This document shows, one piece after another, positions 50,430 to 61,172 of a stretch of 64,000 bases of DNA (position 1 is the first letter of the stretch; each line of letters begins with the position of its first letter). The DNA is from DRPG01 sp964655065 (GTDB taxonomy: Bacteria > Myxococcota_A > UBA796 > GCA-2862545). The DNA lies in contig CAZZLC010000029.1 of assembly GCA_964655065.1 (NCBI GenBank), forward strand, positions 1-64,000, written 5' to 3'. The notes below the pieces were generated by a model. The model saw only the letters and a program-made list of their open reading frames with translations. It was not told the origin of the DNA and did no database searches. The translations under genes and the position numbers were made by a program.

Positions 50430-51085
50430 GGCGTGCCGACCGACTTGGTCCAAGTGTAGACGAACACCTGATGGTCGACCTCGGTGCCTTCGAAGCTCCC
50501 CGCGACCTCGGGTCCGAAGTACCGTCCCAGGAGCGCTCGGGCCTGCTCCGGGTCGTCGAACTTGTAGGCCGTGCGCAGGCGGGTGACCGCAAACCCCCGG
50601 GCCCTGAAGACCTCGGGGTCGCTGGCCAGCGGTCGCGGCGAGAGGGCGGCCAGACCGTCGTCGCCAGCGTTGTCGACGAGCACGAGCGTGCCGCCCGGTC
50701 GCAGCACGCGGCGGGCCTCGGCGAGCCCGTCGTCGAGGTCCGAGCGGTTCGCGAAGAAGTAGGCCCAGGTCGCGTAGACGCCGTCGAACGTCCCGTCGTG
50801 GAAGGGAAGGTCCTGAGCGACTCCGCGCACCCACACCAGCCGCGATCGGCCCTCCACCGGGCCCACCATGCCGGGCGCTGGCTCCAGGGCGACCACCGTG
50901 CGTTCGTCGGTCGACAGGCGGGTCGCGGTGAACCCGTCGCCGGCGCCCACGTCGAGCACGAGCCCGCGAGGCAGATGCTCGTGGAGCCAGCCGATGACCA
51001 CGCCGTCGCGGTCCATCGCCCGTCGCTCGATCTCGAACAGCGCCGGCTCCTCGGCGCCATAAAAGGGAATGACCCGCGGATCCAT
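50426..51085 (-). CDS. class I SAM-dependent methyltransferase
   Basis: A 219-residue methyltransferase. The SAM-binding motif I, LVLDVGAGDGFTATRL, lies near residue 42, motif II-like VVALEPAPGM follows, and motif III contains LPFHDGTFDGVYAT. The typical 'EARRVLRPGGTLVLVD' segment is present. The fold is of the UbiE/Methyltransf_11 type; substrate unknown. ATG 51085 is preferred; the in-frame GTG at 51088 is closer to GGAGG but too close. Overlaps the hydrolase downstream. Confidence 0.87.
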   Translation of the reverse strand: MDPRVIPFYGAEEPALFEIERRAMDRDGVVIGWLHEHLPRGLVLDVGAGDGFTATRLSTDERTVVALEPAPGMVGPVEGRSRLVWVRGVAQDLPFHDGTFDGVYATWAYFFANRSDLDDGLAEARRVLRPGGTLVLVDNAGDDGLAALSPRPLASDPEVFRARGFAVTRLRTAYKFDDPEQARALLGRYFGPEVAGSFEGTEVDHQVFVYTWTKSVGTP

Positions 51086-51388
51086 CACGCCTCCGGGCTC
51101 GAGGAGCGTGCGCTGCCCCAGCCCCTCACCTTAGCTCCGACCCTCGGTGCAGGCACGGAGGATCAGCGAGGTTCCAGCAGGTAGAGCACCCGGCTACCCG
51201 TGCCTCCGCACGTCTCGGCGCTCACCGAGCCGACCTCGGCATCTCGCACCCGGGGAGTGCAGTGGTGGACTGACGCCAACCCGGCCGGCGAGCGCGAGAA
51301 GCCGGATCATCGTGAACCCCGTAGGCGAAATGCGCTTCGCGACGGCGAGCGGGACCGGCAACCCACGACACCGGGCTACCCTCCCGCC
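51086..51388. other. 303-bp divergent intergenic region
   Basis: It lies between the methyltransferase (minus) and the PLP enzyme (plus). On the minus strand a 47-codon frame ending at 51163-51165 has coding-like third bases and ends TGSRVLYLLEPR, but it opens after a stop with no start codon, so it is either a gene remnant or chance. The PLP-enzyme -10 (51377-51382) is at the right end. Nothing else supportable. Confidence 0.4.
51377..51382 (+). promoter_or_regulatory. -10-like TACCCT, leaderless geometry, for the PLP-enzyme gene
   Basis: TACCCT, six bases (CCCGCC), then ATG at 51389. No ribosome site. This is one of the best matches in the series. Confidence 0.4.
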
Positions 51389-52276
51389 ATGACCCTGCTT
51401 CCCGAGCTGATCACCCCCACGCCGGTCCACGAAGTCTTGCCAGGGCTCTGGACGAAGGACGAGTCGGGCGTCGCCGAGCCCTACGGAGGCAACAAGGTCC
51501 GCAAGCTCCGCTCCATCTTCGCGGAGGTGCTGGCCCGCGGTCGGCAGGCGGTGGTCACCAGCGGGGGAGTCGGCTCCCACCACGTCTACGCCACGGCGAT
51601 CTACGCCCGAGCCAACGGCCTCGTCCCCCATGCGGTGCTCTTCGCGGAGCCGCGGACCCCCGAGGCCGAGCGTCACGGCGCGGGCATCCTCACCGTCTGC
51701 GAGACGGTCACCGTTCGACGCGACCCCCGCCGGGTCGCGCTGGCCGTACGCGAGGTAGCCGCGATCCACGACGCGGCGGTGATTGCCGTGGGCGGATCGT
51801 CGGTCCAGGGCACCCTCGGGTGGGTGGACGGTGGCCGAGAGCTCGCCGAGCAGATCGTGAACAAGGAGCTCCCCTGTCCCCGCAGCGTCTGGGTGCCCTC
51901 GGCGAGCGGCGGCACCGCGGTGGGCCTCGGGCTGGGTTTGGCCGCGAGCGGCGTCGATACCCGGGTCGTCGCCGTACGCATCGGTACGTTCCTCACGGCG
52001 CGGCGCCTCCGCGACCTCGTCGCGCGCACCCGTCAGCGGCTCTCCCTCGCCGTGGAGCCAGGTCCGATCGATCTGGTCGAAGCCTGCGCCCCGCTCGGGG
52101 AGGGCCCGGAGGAGCTCGAGCCTCGCTACACCCGCCCCGCGTGGCAGACCTGCGTCGCCCTCCGAGATCCAGGAGGACCCGATGTCTTCGTGAACACGGC
52201 GTCCCGAGGGGCGCCCGCGTGGTCGGCTCGATCGCCACCACCGGGGGTGGACGCCCTCTTTGATGGTCTGGTGTAG
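51389..52276 (+). CDS. PLP-dependent enzyme of the ACC deaminase / D-cysteine desulfhydrase family
   Basis: A 295-residue fold-type II PLP enzyme. The Schiff-base lysine lies in YGGNKVRKLRSI, the family's signature near residue 36. A cofactor-phosphate-type Ser/Gly loop follows (TSGGVGSHHVYATA), and later SASGGTAVGLGLGL. It is somewhat shorter than the usual about 330 residues, but all three blocks are present. Activity could be D-cysteine desulfhydrase or ACC deaminase; they cannot be told apart here. It begins divergent from the methyltransferase with a 303-bp gap. Confidence 0.83.
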   Translation: MTLLPELITPTPVHEVLPGLWTKDESGVAEPYGGNKVRKLRSIFAEVLARGRQAVVTSGGVGSHHVYATAIYARANGLVPHAVLFAEPRTPEAERHGAGILTVCETVTVRRDPRRVALAVREVAAIHDAAVIAVGGSSVQGTLGWVDGGRELAEQIVNKELPCPRSVWVPSASGGTAVGLGLGLAASGVDTRVVAVRIGTFLTARRLRDLVARTRQRLSLAVEPGPIDLVEACAPLGEGPEELEPRYTRPAWQTCVALRDPGGPDVFVNTASRGAPAWSARSPPPGVDALFDGLV

Positions 52277-52279
52277 AGT
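52274..52279 (+). promoter_or_regulatory. -10-like TAGAGT close to the start of the GAF/sigma54 activator
   Basis: TAGAGT is followed by only five bases (CGGGC) before the ATG at 52285. There is no ribosome site. The spacing is one base shorter than in the rest of the leaderless series. It overlaps the TAG stop of the PLP-enzyme gene. Confidence 0.3.
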
Positions 52280-52284
52280 CGGGC

Positions 52285-53849
<1,565 letters not shown>

Positions 53850-53853
<4 letters not shown>

Positions 53854-56261
53854 TCGACCCCGACGAGCCCGATGACCTGGACGAGCTGCTCGAACAGATG
53901 GTGCCCGGGTCGGGCCACCGCGCGACCGCTGCCGACTCTCCGCCCTTTCCCACGGGCCTCGACCTCGAGCCCCGCGGGGTGATCGCGCGGGGCTCGGTGG
54001 GCTGGGTCTACGAGGCGTGGGACCCGTTCCTCGAGCGGGCCGTCGCGGTGAAGGTGAGCCGGCCCGACGGCGGGGCCAATGCCCGCCGGGCGCTCCACGA
54101 CGAGGCGAGGACGACCAGCCGTCTCGCCCATCCGGCCGTCCTCCCCGTCCACCGCCTGCTCGTCGCCGACGGACTGCTGTGCGTGGTGTTCGCGCTCGGG
54201 CCGAGGCGCACTCTCGAGCACGTGATCCGCTCTTGGCGTCGGGATCGGGAGCTCACCTGGCCGTCGGAGCGCAGCCTCGGCATCCTGATGCGGGTCGCGG
54301 AGGTCGTGGCGCACGCCCACGAGCTCGGCATCGTGCACGGCGACCTCTCGCCGTCGAACGTCGCCGTCGATGACGCCTTCCACCCCTACGTGCTCGACTG
54401 GGCTGGCCTAGTCGCCCACGAGGGCTCGTTCTCGGGCACGCCCGAGTTCGCGGCCCCCGAGTGCCTGGCGGGCCGCGGGCCGAGCGCCCCGTCCGACGTG
54501 TTCGCCCTCACGGCGATCGCCTGGGAGCTCCTCGCCGGACGCCCTCTGCGCCCGTTCCCCGAGGGCCTCTCCGCGGGGGAGACCGTCGCTCGACTGCGCG
54601 AGGCCATCCTCCCCGAGCGACCCCCGAGCGGCGTGGACCCCGAGATCGGCGAGCTCCTCGTGAGAGGCGCGTCACCCGAGCCCGATCTCCGACCGTCCGC
54701 ACGCGAGCTCGCGGACGCCTTCGAAGCCGTCCTCACCGGGCGGGTGAGCCGAGCGAGGCGCCACGCCGAGGCCGCCGAGAGCCTCAACCAGGCGCGCCGG
54801 GAGTGGCTCGCGTTCGGGGAGCGGGAGCGTCGTCTCGAAGAGGAGCGGCGAGTCGCAGCGGTCCAGCGGGCCCGCATCCCCCCGCACGCCCCGCCCGAGG
54901 CCAAGGTGGGACTGTGGGCGAGCGAGGCTCGAGCACAGCGTCTGCTGGAGGAACAGTCCCACGCGTGGACCCGCGCCACCGAGCTCGCGATGGCGGCGGT
55001 CCTCCTCGAGCCCCGACTCGAAGACGCGCACGCTCTGCTCGCCGAGCTGTGGTACGAGCGACTGCGGCTGTCGGAGGCCCACGACACCCCCGGTGAACGC
55101 ACGCTCATCCTCGAGCGCATCCGCGCTCACGACCGGGGCCGGTTCGGCGAGCTGTTCGAGGGACGAGCCGAGCTCACCGTCGAGGGAACGGGCTCGGCTC
55201 GAATCTACGAGGTCGTCTCCGACGGGAGACACCGCACGGAGATGCTGCGTCACGAAGTCGAGTTGCCCGTGGAGCGGCTCGAGCTGTCCGCTGGCTCCTG
55301 GGTGGTCGAGGTCCCGCGCAGGCTCCGCCCCCTGCGCCTCCCGGTGGCGCTGCGTCGCGTCCAGCACGCCGAGATCGTCGCGACGGGACCCGAGGACGAC
55401 CCCGACGGCTTCGTGTTCGTGCCGGCGGGACAGTTCCGCATGGGCGGCGACCGCCACGCACGGGGTCCCGTCGACCCCTGTGCACCCTGGCTCCCCGCGT
55501 TCTGGGTTGCCCGAACCTGCGTGACGAGCGCGGCCTACCTCGACTTCCTCGGTGCACTCGACCCGGAGGAGGCCACCCGCCGGGTGCCGGGGCAGCGACT
55601 CGTGACGGGGGTGTCCATCCCGCTGTGGGAGCGTGCCGAGCACGGCTGGCGACTCCCCCACGGATGGACGCCGGACTGGCCGGTGGTCGGCATCTCCCTC
55701 GACGACGCCCTGGCCTACGCGAGCTGGTACGGCGAGCAGAGGGGACTCCCGCTTCGCCTGCCCACCGAGGACGAGTGGGAGAAGTTCGCCCGGGGGGCGG
55801 ACGGCCGCGCCTACCCGTGGGGCGAGGCCTTCGACGCTTGCTTCTGCCACATGCGCGACAGCCTCCCCGCGGGACCACGCCTCGGACCGGTCGAGCAGTT
55901 CGCCGAGGACCGCTCGCCGTACGGCGTCGCCGACGTCGCCGGTGGCGTCCACGAGTGGACGACGAGCGTCCTCACCGAGAATCGGCACGTGATTCGAGGG
56001 GGAAGCTGGGAATCCGACGCACAGGCCTGCCGGCTCGCGAGCCGCGCGGGGGTTCCACCCGAGAGCCGGCTCCCGACGATTGGCTTTCGGCTGGTCGCCG
56101 AGGCCCCGAGCGGATCCGGTTCACCCCAGTGGCAACCTGGCGAGCGGGGAGGGGTTGCCCCGTCAGACCAGAAGAGTGCGATCGATCGAGAGGGAAAACA
56201 CTTCGGTCGGACCGCCCGCCCAATCGACGGGGCAACGCACCCCACCCATGACCGTCGATAG
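53850..56261 (+). CDS. serine/threonine kinase - FGE-sulfatase-domain fusion
   Basis: An 803-residue protein from GTG 53850 in a GTGA overlap. Residues about 40-290 are a Hanks-type kinase: glycine loop IARGSVGWVYEA, Lys68 (AVKV), catalytic HGDLSPSN (163-170) and DWA at 183-185 in place of DFG. A charged coiled-coil segment follows (about 295-400). Residues about 515-750 are an FGE-sulfatase domain (VPAGQFRMGGD, LPTEDEWEKFARG, RGGSWESDAQACRL). The two catalytic cysteines of true formylglycine-generating enzyme align with Ala and Leu, so that reaction is unlikely. Kinase activity is probable, though DFG is altered. Similar kinase-FGE fusions occur in myxobacteria. Confidence 0.88.
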
Positions 56262-56362
56262 ACCCGACCGTCAACCCTCGCTTCCGTCAAATCCCGCAAA
56301 CTGCCGGCGGACAACGGGGCGACTGTGCGACGGTGGCGTTACGTCGCGGCTCGGAGGCGCCC

Positions 56363-57154
56363 GTGCTCTGGACGACCGTGCTCGTCCCCGCCCTCGCCTT
56401 CGGCGAGACCGCTCTCGACCGCGCGATGACGCTGGCCTTCACGACCTGTGCGCCCCACGCCACCCATCGGCCACCGACGCTGGACGCTCGCGGCCTCGAG
56501 CGGCTGCGCGAGGGTGAGGTGGTGCAGATGCTCGAGCGCGGCGCGGGCACCGACCCCACCGCGGCGGTCGGGGTGGTGATGGCCGAGGCCTCGGTCAGCG
56601 AGGCGTGGCTCGCCTGTCAGGGTCCCCACGCCGAGCCTGGCGAGAACCCGGAGTTCCTGATCGAGTCGCTGCCGGACCACCAGGCGGTCTGGTACGGCTA
56701 CGTGCCCCTGCCGTGGCCCCTGCGCGACCGACAGTACATCGTGAAGTCCCGCGCGAACGTCGCGATGGCCAACGCGACCGAGAATCGGTGCTGGGAGCAC
56801 ACCTGGCGGGAGTACCCCGAGGGCCTGGCCGACGTCCGTCCCATGGTCAGCGAAGCCCCCGTCGAGGGCATCACCCCCGAGCACCTCGACCGGGCCGTGG
56901 TCACCTCGTGGAACCGAGGCTCCTGGCTGCTCGCCGCCGTCGACGACGACCACGTGCTGATCATGTTCCAGGCCAGCCTCGTGGTGGACGGGAACATCCC
57001 CGACTGGATCGTGCCCCGCATCACGGCATCGAAGCTCGATGGCATGCTGAAGCGGGTGAAGGGTCGAGCCGAGACCTGGGCGGCGCTCCACTACGACCGT
57101 CGCCACGCTCCGTTCCTGGGTGGCGACGGGCGGGTCATTCCCCCCCTGCGGTAG
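56363..57154 (+). CDS. secreted START-like domain protein
   Basis: A 263-residue protein. GTG 56363 follows GGAGGCGCCC and gives a signal-like N-terminus (LWTTVLVPALAFG). The mature chain has START-type features: VGVVMAEASVSEAWLACQGP, then WYGYVPLPWPLRDRQYIVKS, WEHTWREYPEG and a late AWAAL-type helix. START domains bind lipids or sterols. A longer frame from 56333 adds only ten residues before the signal. Convergent with the oligopeptide permease operon; the stop at 57154 is two bases from the OppC-type stop. Confidence 0.75.
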   Translation: MLWTTVLVPALAFGETALDRAMTLAFTTCAPHATHRPPTLDARGLERLREGEVVQMLERGAGTDPTAAVGVVMAEASVSEAWLACQGPHAEPGENPEFLIESLPDHQAVWYGYVPLPWPLRDRQYIVKSRANVAMANATENRCWEHTWREYPEGLADVRPMVSEAPVEGITPEHLDRAVVTSWNRGSWLLAAVDDDHVLIMFQASLVVDGNIPDWIVPRITASKLDGMLKRVKGRAETWAALHYDRRHAPFLGGDGRVIPPLR

Positions 57155-57156
57155 CC

Positions 57157-58104
57157 CTACGTGCGCAATCTGGGGTCGAGCGCGTCCCTTAGCGCGTCGG
57201 CCACCACGTTCACCGACAGGGTGAGGACGAACAGCGCGAGCCCGCTCGCGAGCAGCGGCCACCAGATCCCCTGCATCAGCTCGCTCTTGGCGTCCGCGAT
57301 CATCTGCCCCCAGCTCGGCTCGCGATCCACCCCGACCCCGAGGAACGTCAGGATGACCTCGCTCTTGATGGCCACCACGAAGGTGAGGCTGAAGTTGATG
57401 AGCACGAGGTGAGCCACGTTGGGCAGGATGTGGGAGAAGAGGATGCGCCCGTTGGGCAGCCCGAGTGCCCGCGCGGCCTGCACGTAGTCGAGCGCCCGCA
57501 CCTTCTTCACCTCGGCCCGCACGAGCCGACACAGCGTGACCCACGACGTGCTGCCCACGACCACCACGATGTTGAACAGCCCGAGCGACAGGTAGTCCGC
57601 GAACCACAGCCCGCGGTACCACTCGGCCACGGGCCCCTCGCGCACGATGAAGGCGAGCGCGAGCATGAGCAGCAGGTACGGGATCGAGGCGACGGTCGAG
57701 TAGACGTAGACCACGACCTCGTCGATCCACCGTCCGAAGAACCCGGCCACGAGGCCGAGCGTAGTCCCGATGATCACGGCGAGCCCCGCGCCGAAGGTGC
57801 CCACGACGAACGCGACCTTCGTGCCGTGGAACGCCCGTAGGAGCACCGACTTGCCCGATGACGTCGACCCCATCGCGGTGAGCGGATGCTCGAGCGAGGG
57901 CGGCGTCGCGGACTCGGGGACGTCGAACCCGAGCTCGGCGAGCGTGAGATCGTAGACGAACGGCCGACCGTCGACGAGCTCCACGATCTGGGCGCCCAGC
58001 GCGATCAACGCGAACGCCACGAAGGTCACGAGAGAGGCCATGGCGACGCGGTCGCGAGAGAACCGCTGCCACGCCTGCCGGGCGGGGGTCGCAGGAGCGT
58101 TCAT
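57157..58104 (-). CDS. oligopeptide/dipeptide ABC transporter permease (DppC/OppC type)
   Basis: A 315-residue inner-membrane permease. Five to six helices are visible: ASLVTFVAFALIALGAQIV near the N-terminus, VAFVVGTFGAGLAVIIGTTLG, YLLLMLALAFIV and WWPLLASGLALFVLTLSVNV. The cytoplasmic EAA loop contacting the ATPase is present (VQAARALGLPNGRILFSHIL). The N-terminal soluble stretch between helix 1 and the core is typical of DppC. It starts in an ATGA overlap with the OppB-type gene and is the last gene of the group. No ATPase follows. Confidence 0.9.
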   Translation of the reverse strand: MNAPATPARQAWQRFSRDRVAMASLVTFVAFALIALGAQIVELVDGRPFVYDLTLAELGFDVPESATPPSLEHPLTAMGSTSSGKSVLLRAFHGTKVAFVVGTFGAGLAVIIGTTLGLVAGFFGRWIDEVVVYVYSTVASIPYLLLMLALAFIVREGPVAEWYRGLWFADYLSLGLFNIVVVVGSTSWVTLCRLVRAEVKKVRALDYVQAARALGLPNGRILFSHILPNVAHLVLINFSLTFVVAIKSEVILTFLGVGVDREPSWGQMIADAKSELMQGIWWPLLASGLALFVLTLSVNVVADALRDALDPRLRT

Positions 58105-59033
58105 TCGAGTCGAATCCTCGGGTCGACCCAGGCGTAGAGCACGTCGGCCACGATGTTGAAGACGATGTAGAGCACCGACCCGAGCATGGTGAACGCCTTG
58201 ACGACGGGCAGGTCCGAGCTGGTGATGGCGGTGTAGAGAGTGCTCCCGAGCCCGGGGATCCCGAAGAAGATCTCGAGGAGGAAGCTCCCGGTCACGAGAA
58301 ACGGAAGGCCGATGGTGAGCCGGGTGATGATGGGAATCAGGCTGTTCGGCAGCACGTGGCCGAGGAGCACCCGCCGGGTGGGCAGTCCCTTGGCGCGAGC
58401 GGTGCGCACGTAGTCGCGCCCGACCTCCTCGAGCACCACGGTGCGGAAGTAGCGGACGTCGGTCCCCACCGACAGGCTCACCCAGATGATGACGGGCAAG
58501 GCGACGAACACGACGGCCCCTGGGCCGTAGGCGTAGCCCCACACGGGGAACCACTTCCACTGATCGGCGAGCAGCCACTGGCCGAGCAGGATGTAGACGA
58601 GCGAGCTCACCGAGATGCCCGCCACGGCCAGCGCCGTCACGGTGCGGTCGAGGACCGAGCCGCGGTAGAGCGCCACGAGCAGCGAGATGCCGATGGCGAG
58701 CAGCGCGCCGAGCGTGAACGCGGGCACCGACACCGACAGCGTGGGCCCGAGGCCCCGCCAGAACACCTCGCGCACCGGCGTGTCGTCGGCCCAGGAGCGT
58801 CCGAAGTCGAAGGTGACGGTCTGTCGCAGAAAGTCCAAGTATCGGACGACGAAGTTCCCGTTGAGCCCGAGCTCGTCGCGGAGTCGGGCCACCTCGGTGG
58901 GGTCGGGATTCTTGCCGAGCTTGATGGCGACGGGGTCACCGCCCGCCACGTCGAACAGGAACAGCGTGATCAGGGCCACGCCGAGGAGCACGGGGATCGC
59001 GTAGCCAATGCGTCGCACGAGGAAGCGGATCAT
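58101..59033 (-). CDS. oligopeptide/dipeptide ABC transporter permease (DppB/OppB type)
   Basis: A 310-residue permease. The start FLVRRIGYAIPVLLGVALITL is the DppB signature. The EAA loop is VRTARAKGLPTRRVLLGHVL, followed by LPFLVTGSFLLEIFFGIPGLG and the C-terminal LGSVLYIVFNIVADVLYAWV with the 'DPR' end. It starts in an ATGA overlap with the binding-protein gene. Forms the channel together with the DppC-type partner. All six helices are present. Confidence 0.92.
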   Translation of the reverse strand: MIRFLVRRIGYAIPVLLGVALITLFLFDVAGGDPVAIKLGKNPDPTEVARLRDELGLNGNFVVRYLDFLRQTVTFDFGRSWADDTPVREVFWRGLGPTLSVSVPAFTLGALLAIGISLLVALYRGSVLDRTVTALAVAGISVSSLVYILLGQWLLADQWKWFPVWGYAYGPGAVVFVALPVIIWVSLSVGTDVRYFRTVVLEEVGRDYVRTARAKGLPTRRVLLGHVLPNSLIPIITRLTIGLPFLVTGSFLLEIFFGIPGLGSTLYTAITSSDLPVVKAFTMLGSVLYIVFNIVADVLYAWVDPRIRLE

Positions 59034-61009
59034 CGCTGCCTCCCGAGGATGGAGGCCACGAGCAGTCCCCCGAAGCCAAGGACCAGCACTGCGAGCGGCC
59101 AGCGGACGGGGCGGTTCCACTCCGCGACGCGCGCATCCCGCAGGGCATCGTCGAGCCAGACGTACCGCAGGTGCTGGTCGTTGACCTCGGTGTACTTGTA
59201 CCCGTGGAGCCACTCGTGGGCGAGGTGGGGCCGAATGCGGTGCGCGCGGGTGATCCAGGGCACCTGGTCGGCCACGATGCGGGTCATCTGCTCGTACAGC
59301 GCGGTCCGCTCGGGCGAATCCGGCAACACCGCGGCCTCGTCGTACAGCCGGTCGAACTCGGGGTCGTCGAAGTTCGCCGACCCGATGCCGGGCGCCTTGT
59401 TGGGACCGTACAGCAGCTGCAGGACGTTCTGGGCGTCGGGGTAGTCGAAGCCCCACGCCAGCGAGGCGATCTGGAACTGCTTGTTCCGCATCTTCTGGAT
59501 GAGCTGCGGGAAGGTGTTGGGCACCACGTCCACCTCGATGCCGAGGCGGCGCATCTCGTCGACGAACCGGGCCGCGAACTGGCGATTCGTCACCGACGTG
59601 CCCGAGCCCTGGAAGGTGACGTGCAGCCGCTCGCCGGTCTCGGGATCGATACCGCCCGGGTACCCCGCCTCGGCGAGAAACTCCTTGGCTCGTTCCAGCT
59701 GGGCGGTGCCGTCTTCGGAGTGGAACGGCCGGTAGTCCGGGTCGTGACCGGCCACGCCCGGGGGCACGGGGCTGTGGGCGACCACCGCCATGCCCGCGTA
59801 CAGGTTGTCGACCGTCCAGCGGTGGTCGTAGGCCAACGCGATGGCGCGTCGCAGATCGACGTTGGCCATCACCGGGTCCTCGGTGTTCAGGCAGGCGTAC
59901 ACGATGCCGAGCTCGACCCAGCGCTGCTGGGTGACGCCGCGCTCGACGAGCTCCGGCGAGAGCTCGCCGCGGGGCAGCGCCTCCGCGACGTTGTCCTTTG
60001 GCGGGTTCACGAAGTCGGTGTGGCCGTTCTTGAAGTACAACCAGCGCGGCTGGTCCTCCTGGATGAAGCGGATCTCGACGCCATCCACGAACGGGATGCG
60101 CTGCCCGGCGCGCTCGAGTCGCCCCGCCTCGAGGTCCGTCTCCCAGTCGGGATAGCGCTGGGCGGGATCACCGACCGGGTCGGGGACGCGGACGTCGCGG
60201 TAGTCCTCGTTGGCCACCATCACGGCCCGATACACCGGGTTGTACTCCACGACGCGAAACGGTCCGGTCCCCACGGGGTGGTTTCGCCAGTCGTCGCCGT
60301 AGTGCTCGACGCACTCCCGCGGGTAGACCCCGGCGGCGGGCAGCGCGAGCACCCACATCAGCTGCGGGTAGGGCCCCTCGAGGTGGATGCGCAGGGTGTG
60401 GTCGTCGACGGCCTCGATGCCGACCAGCGGAACGTCGTCGAGGGCATACGTGTCGCTCGGCAGGCGGCCGGCCTCCGTCTCGGCGTTCATTCGAGCCTGG
60501 ATCTCGTTGCGGTAGGCGACGAGCCCGCGGACGTGGTCGCGAAACATCCACAGGCTCTTCGCGCTCGTGGCCGGGTGCGCGAAGCGCTTCATGGCGTAGA
60601 CGAAGTCGCTGGCTACCACCTCGCGCCCCTCGCCGCCCGGGAAGCAGGGGTCGTCGTGGAACGTCACCCCCTCGCGCAGCCGGAACGTGTAGGTGAGCCC
60701 GTCCTCGGAGATCTCGGGCAGCGACTCGGCGAGGGCCGGGATCACCTGGTACGGCCGAGCGTAAGGGTGGTAGCTCACCAATCCCTCGAAGACGTTGGCG
60801 GTCAGCTTGGCGCTGCTCTCGTCCTCGACCCTCGCGGGATCCAGCGTCTTGGGCAGGGTGCGGAGACTGACGTGCAGCACGTCACCGACCTCTCCCGGGT
60901 AGGGGTCGGGCGAGCAGCCGAGCAGGACGAGCACGGTGATGAGGAGCGCGAGCAACCCAGGGCCTCCACGACGACGGGTCCCGGTATGGTGCGGAGCGCG
61001 CTCCGGCAT
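59030..61009 (-). CDS. oligopeptide-binding lipoprotein (SBP family 5) with C-terminal membrane anchor
   Basis: A 659-residue binding protein. The signal RRRGGPGLLALLITVLVLLGC ends in a lipobox. The mature chain is an SBP_bac_5 domain: PKTLDPARVEDESSAKL, YTFRLREGVTFHDD, GTGPFRVVEYN, VDLRRAIALAYDH and PYPQLMWVL. Unusually, the chain ends in a second hydrophobic helix (WPLAVLVLGFGGLLVAS) followed by a short basic tail, so it may be anchored at both ends. It is first in the operon. Its start has only weak GGG upstream; the frame is open further but without a better start. Confidence 0.87.
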   Translation of the reverse strand: MPERAPHHTGTRRRGGPGLLALLITVLVLLGCSPDPYPGEVGDVLHVSLRTLPKTLDPARVEDESSAKLTANVFEGLVSYHPYARPYQVIPALAESLPEISEDGLTYTFRLREGVTFHDDPCFPGGEGREVVASDFVYAMKRFAHPATSAKSLWMFRDHVRGLVAYRNEIQARMNAETEAGRLPSDTYALDDVPLVGIEAVDDHTLRIHLEGPYPQLMWVLALPAAGVYPRECVEHYGDDWRNHPVGTGPFRVVEYNPVYRAVMVANEDYRDVRVPDPVGDPAQRYPDWETDLEAGRLERAGQRIPFVDGVEIRFIQEDQPRWLYFKNGHTDFVNPPKDNVAEALPRGELSPELVERGVTQQRWVELGIVYACLNTEDPVMANVDLRRAIALAYDHRWTVDNLYAGMAVVAHSPVPPGVAGHDPDYRPFHSEDGTAQLERAKEFLAEAGYPGGIDPETGERLHVTFQGSGTSVTNRQFAARFVDEMRRLGIEVDVVPNTFPQLIQKMRNKQFQIASLAWGFDYPDAQNVLQLLYGPNKAPGIGSANFDDPEFDRLYDEAAVLPDSPERTALYEQMTRIVADQVPWITRAHRIRPHLAHEWLHGYKYTEVNDQHLRYVWLDDALRDARVAEWNRPVRWPLAVLVLGFGGLLVASILGRQR

Positions 61010-61037
61010 CCCGGATGCGGAGGGGTGCCCCTCGGCG

Positions 61038-61172
61038 TCAGCGCGGAGCCAGCGCCACCACAGCCCCGAAGGTGGGCATCCAGGTGATGAGATCCTGGTC
61101 GACGACGACGAAGTCCGCCACACGCCATCCAAAGATTCGAAGCCGATTATCCGGCGCGCACCGAACCGGCAA
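61038..61172 (-). CDS. possible 44-residue small ORF between two minus-strand genes
   Basis: A TTG at 61172 opens 44 codons (MPVRCAPDNRLRIFGW, then ADFVVVDQDLITWMPTFGAV and a short APR end) to a TGA at 61038-61040. The third bases are G or C almost throughout from 61118 downward, as in real genes here, and the frame overlaps the end of the upstream gene by 26 bases. No family is recognised and the ribosome site is weak (GAGG ten bases upstream). It might be a remnant C-terminus or a chance frame. Confidence 0.25.
   Translation of the reverse strand: MPVRCAPDNRLRIFGWRVADFVVVDQDLITWMPTFGAVVALAPR

Noticed and set aside
51163..51310. 47-codon minus-strand frame with coding-like base usage in the 51086-51388 gap
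   Set aside because: It opens directly after a stop codon with no start or ribosome site, and neighbouring frames look equally protein-like. At best a gene remnant.
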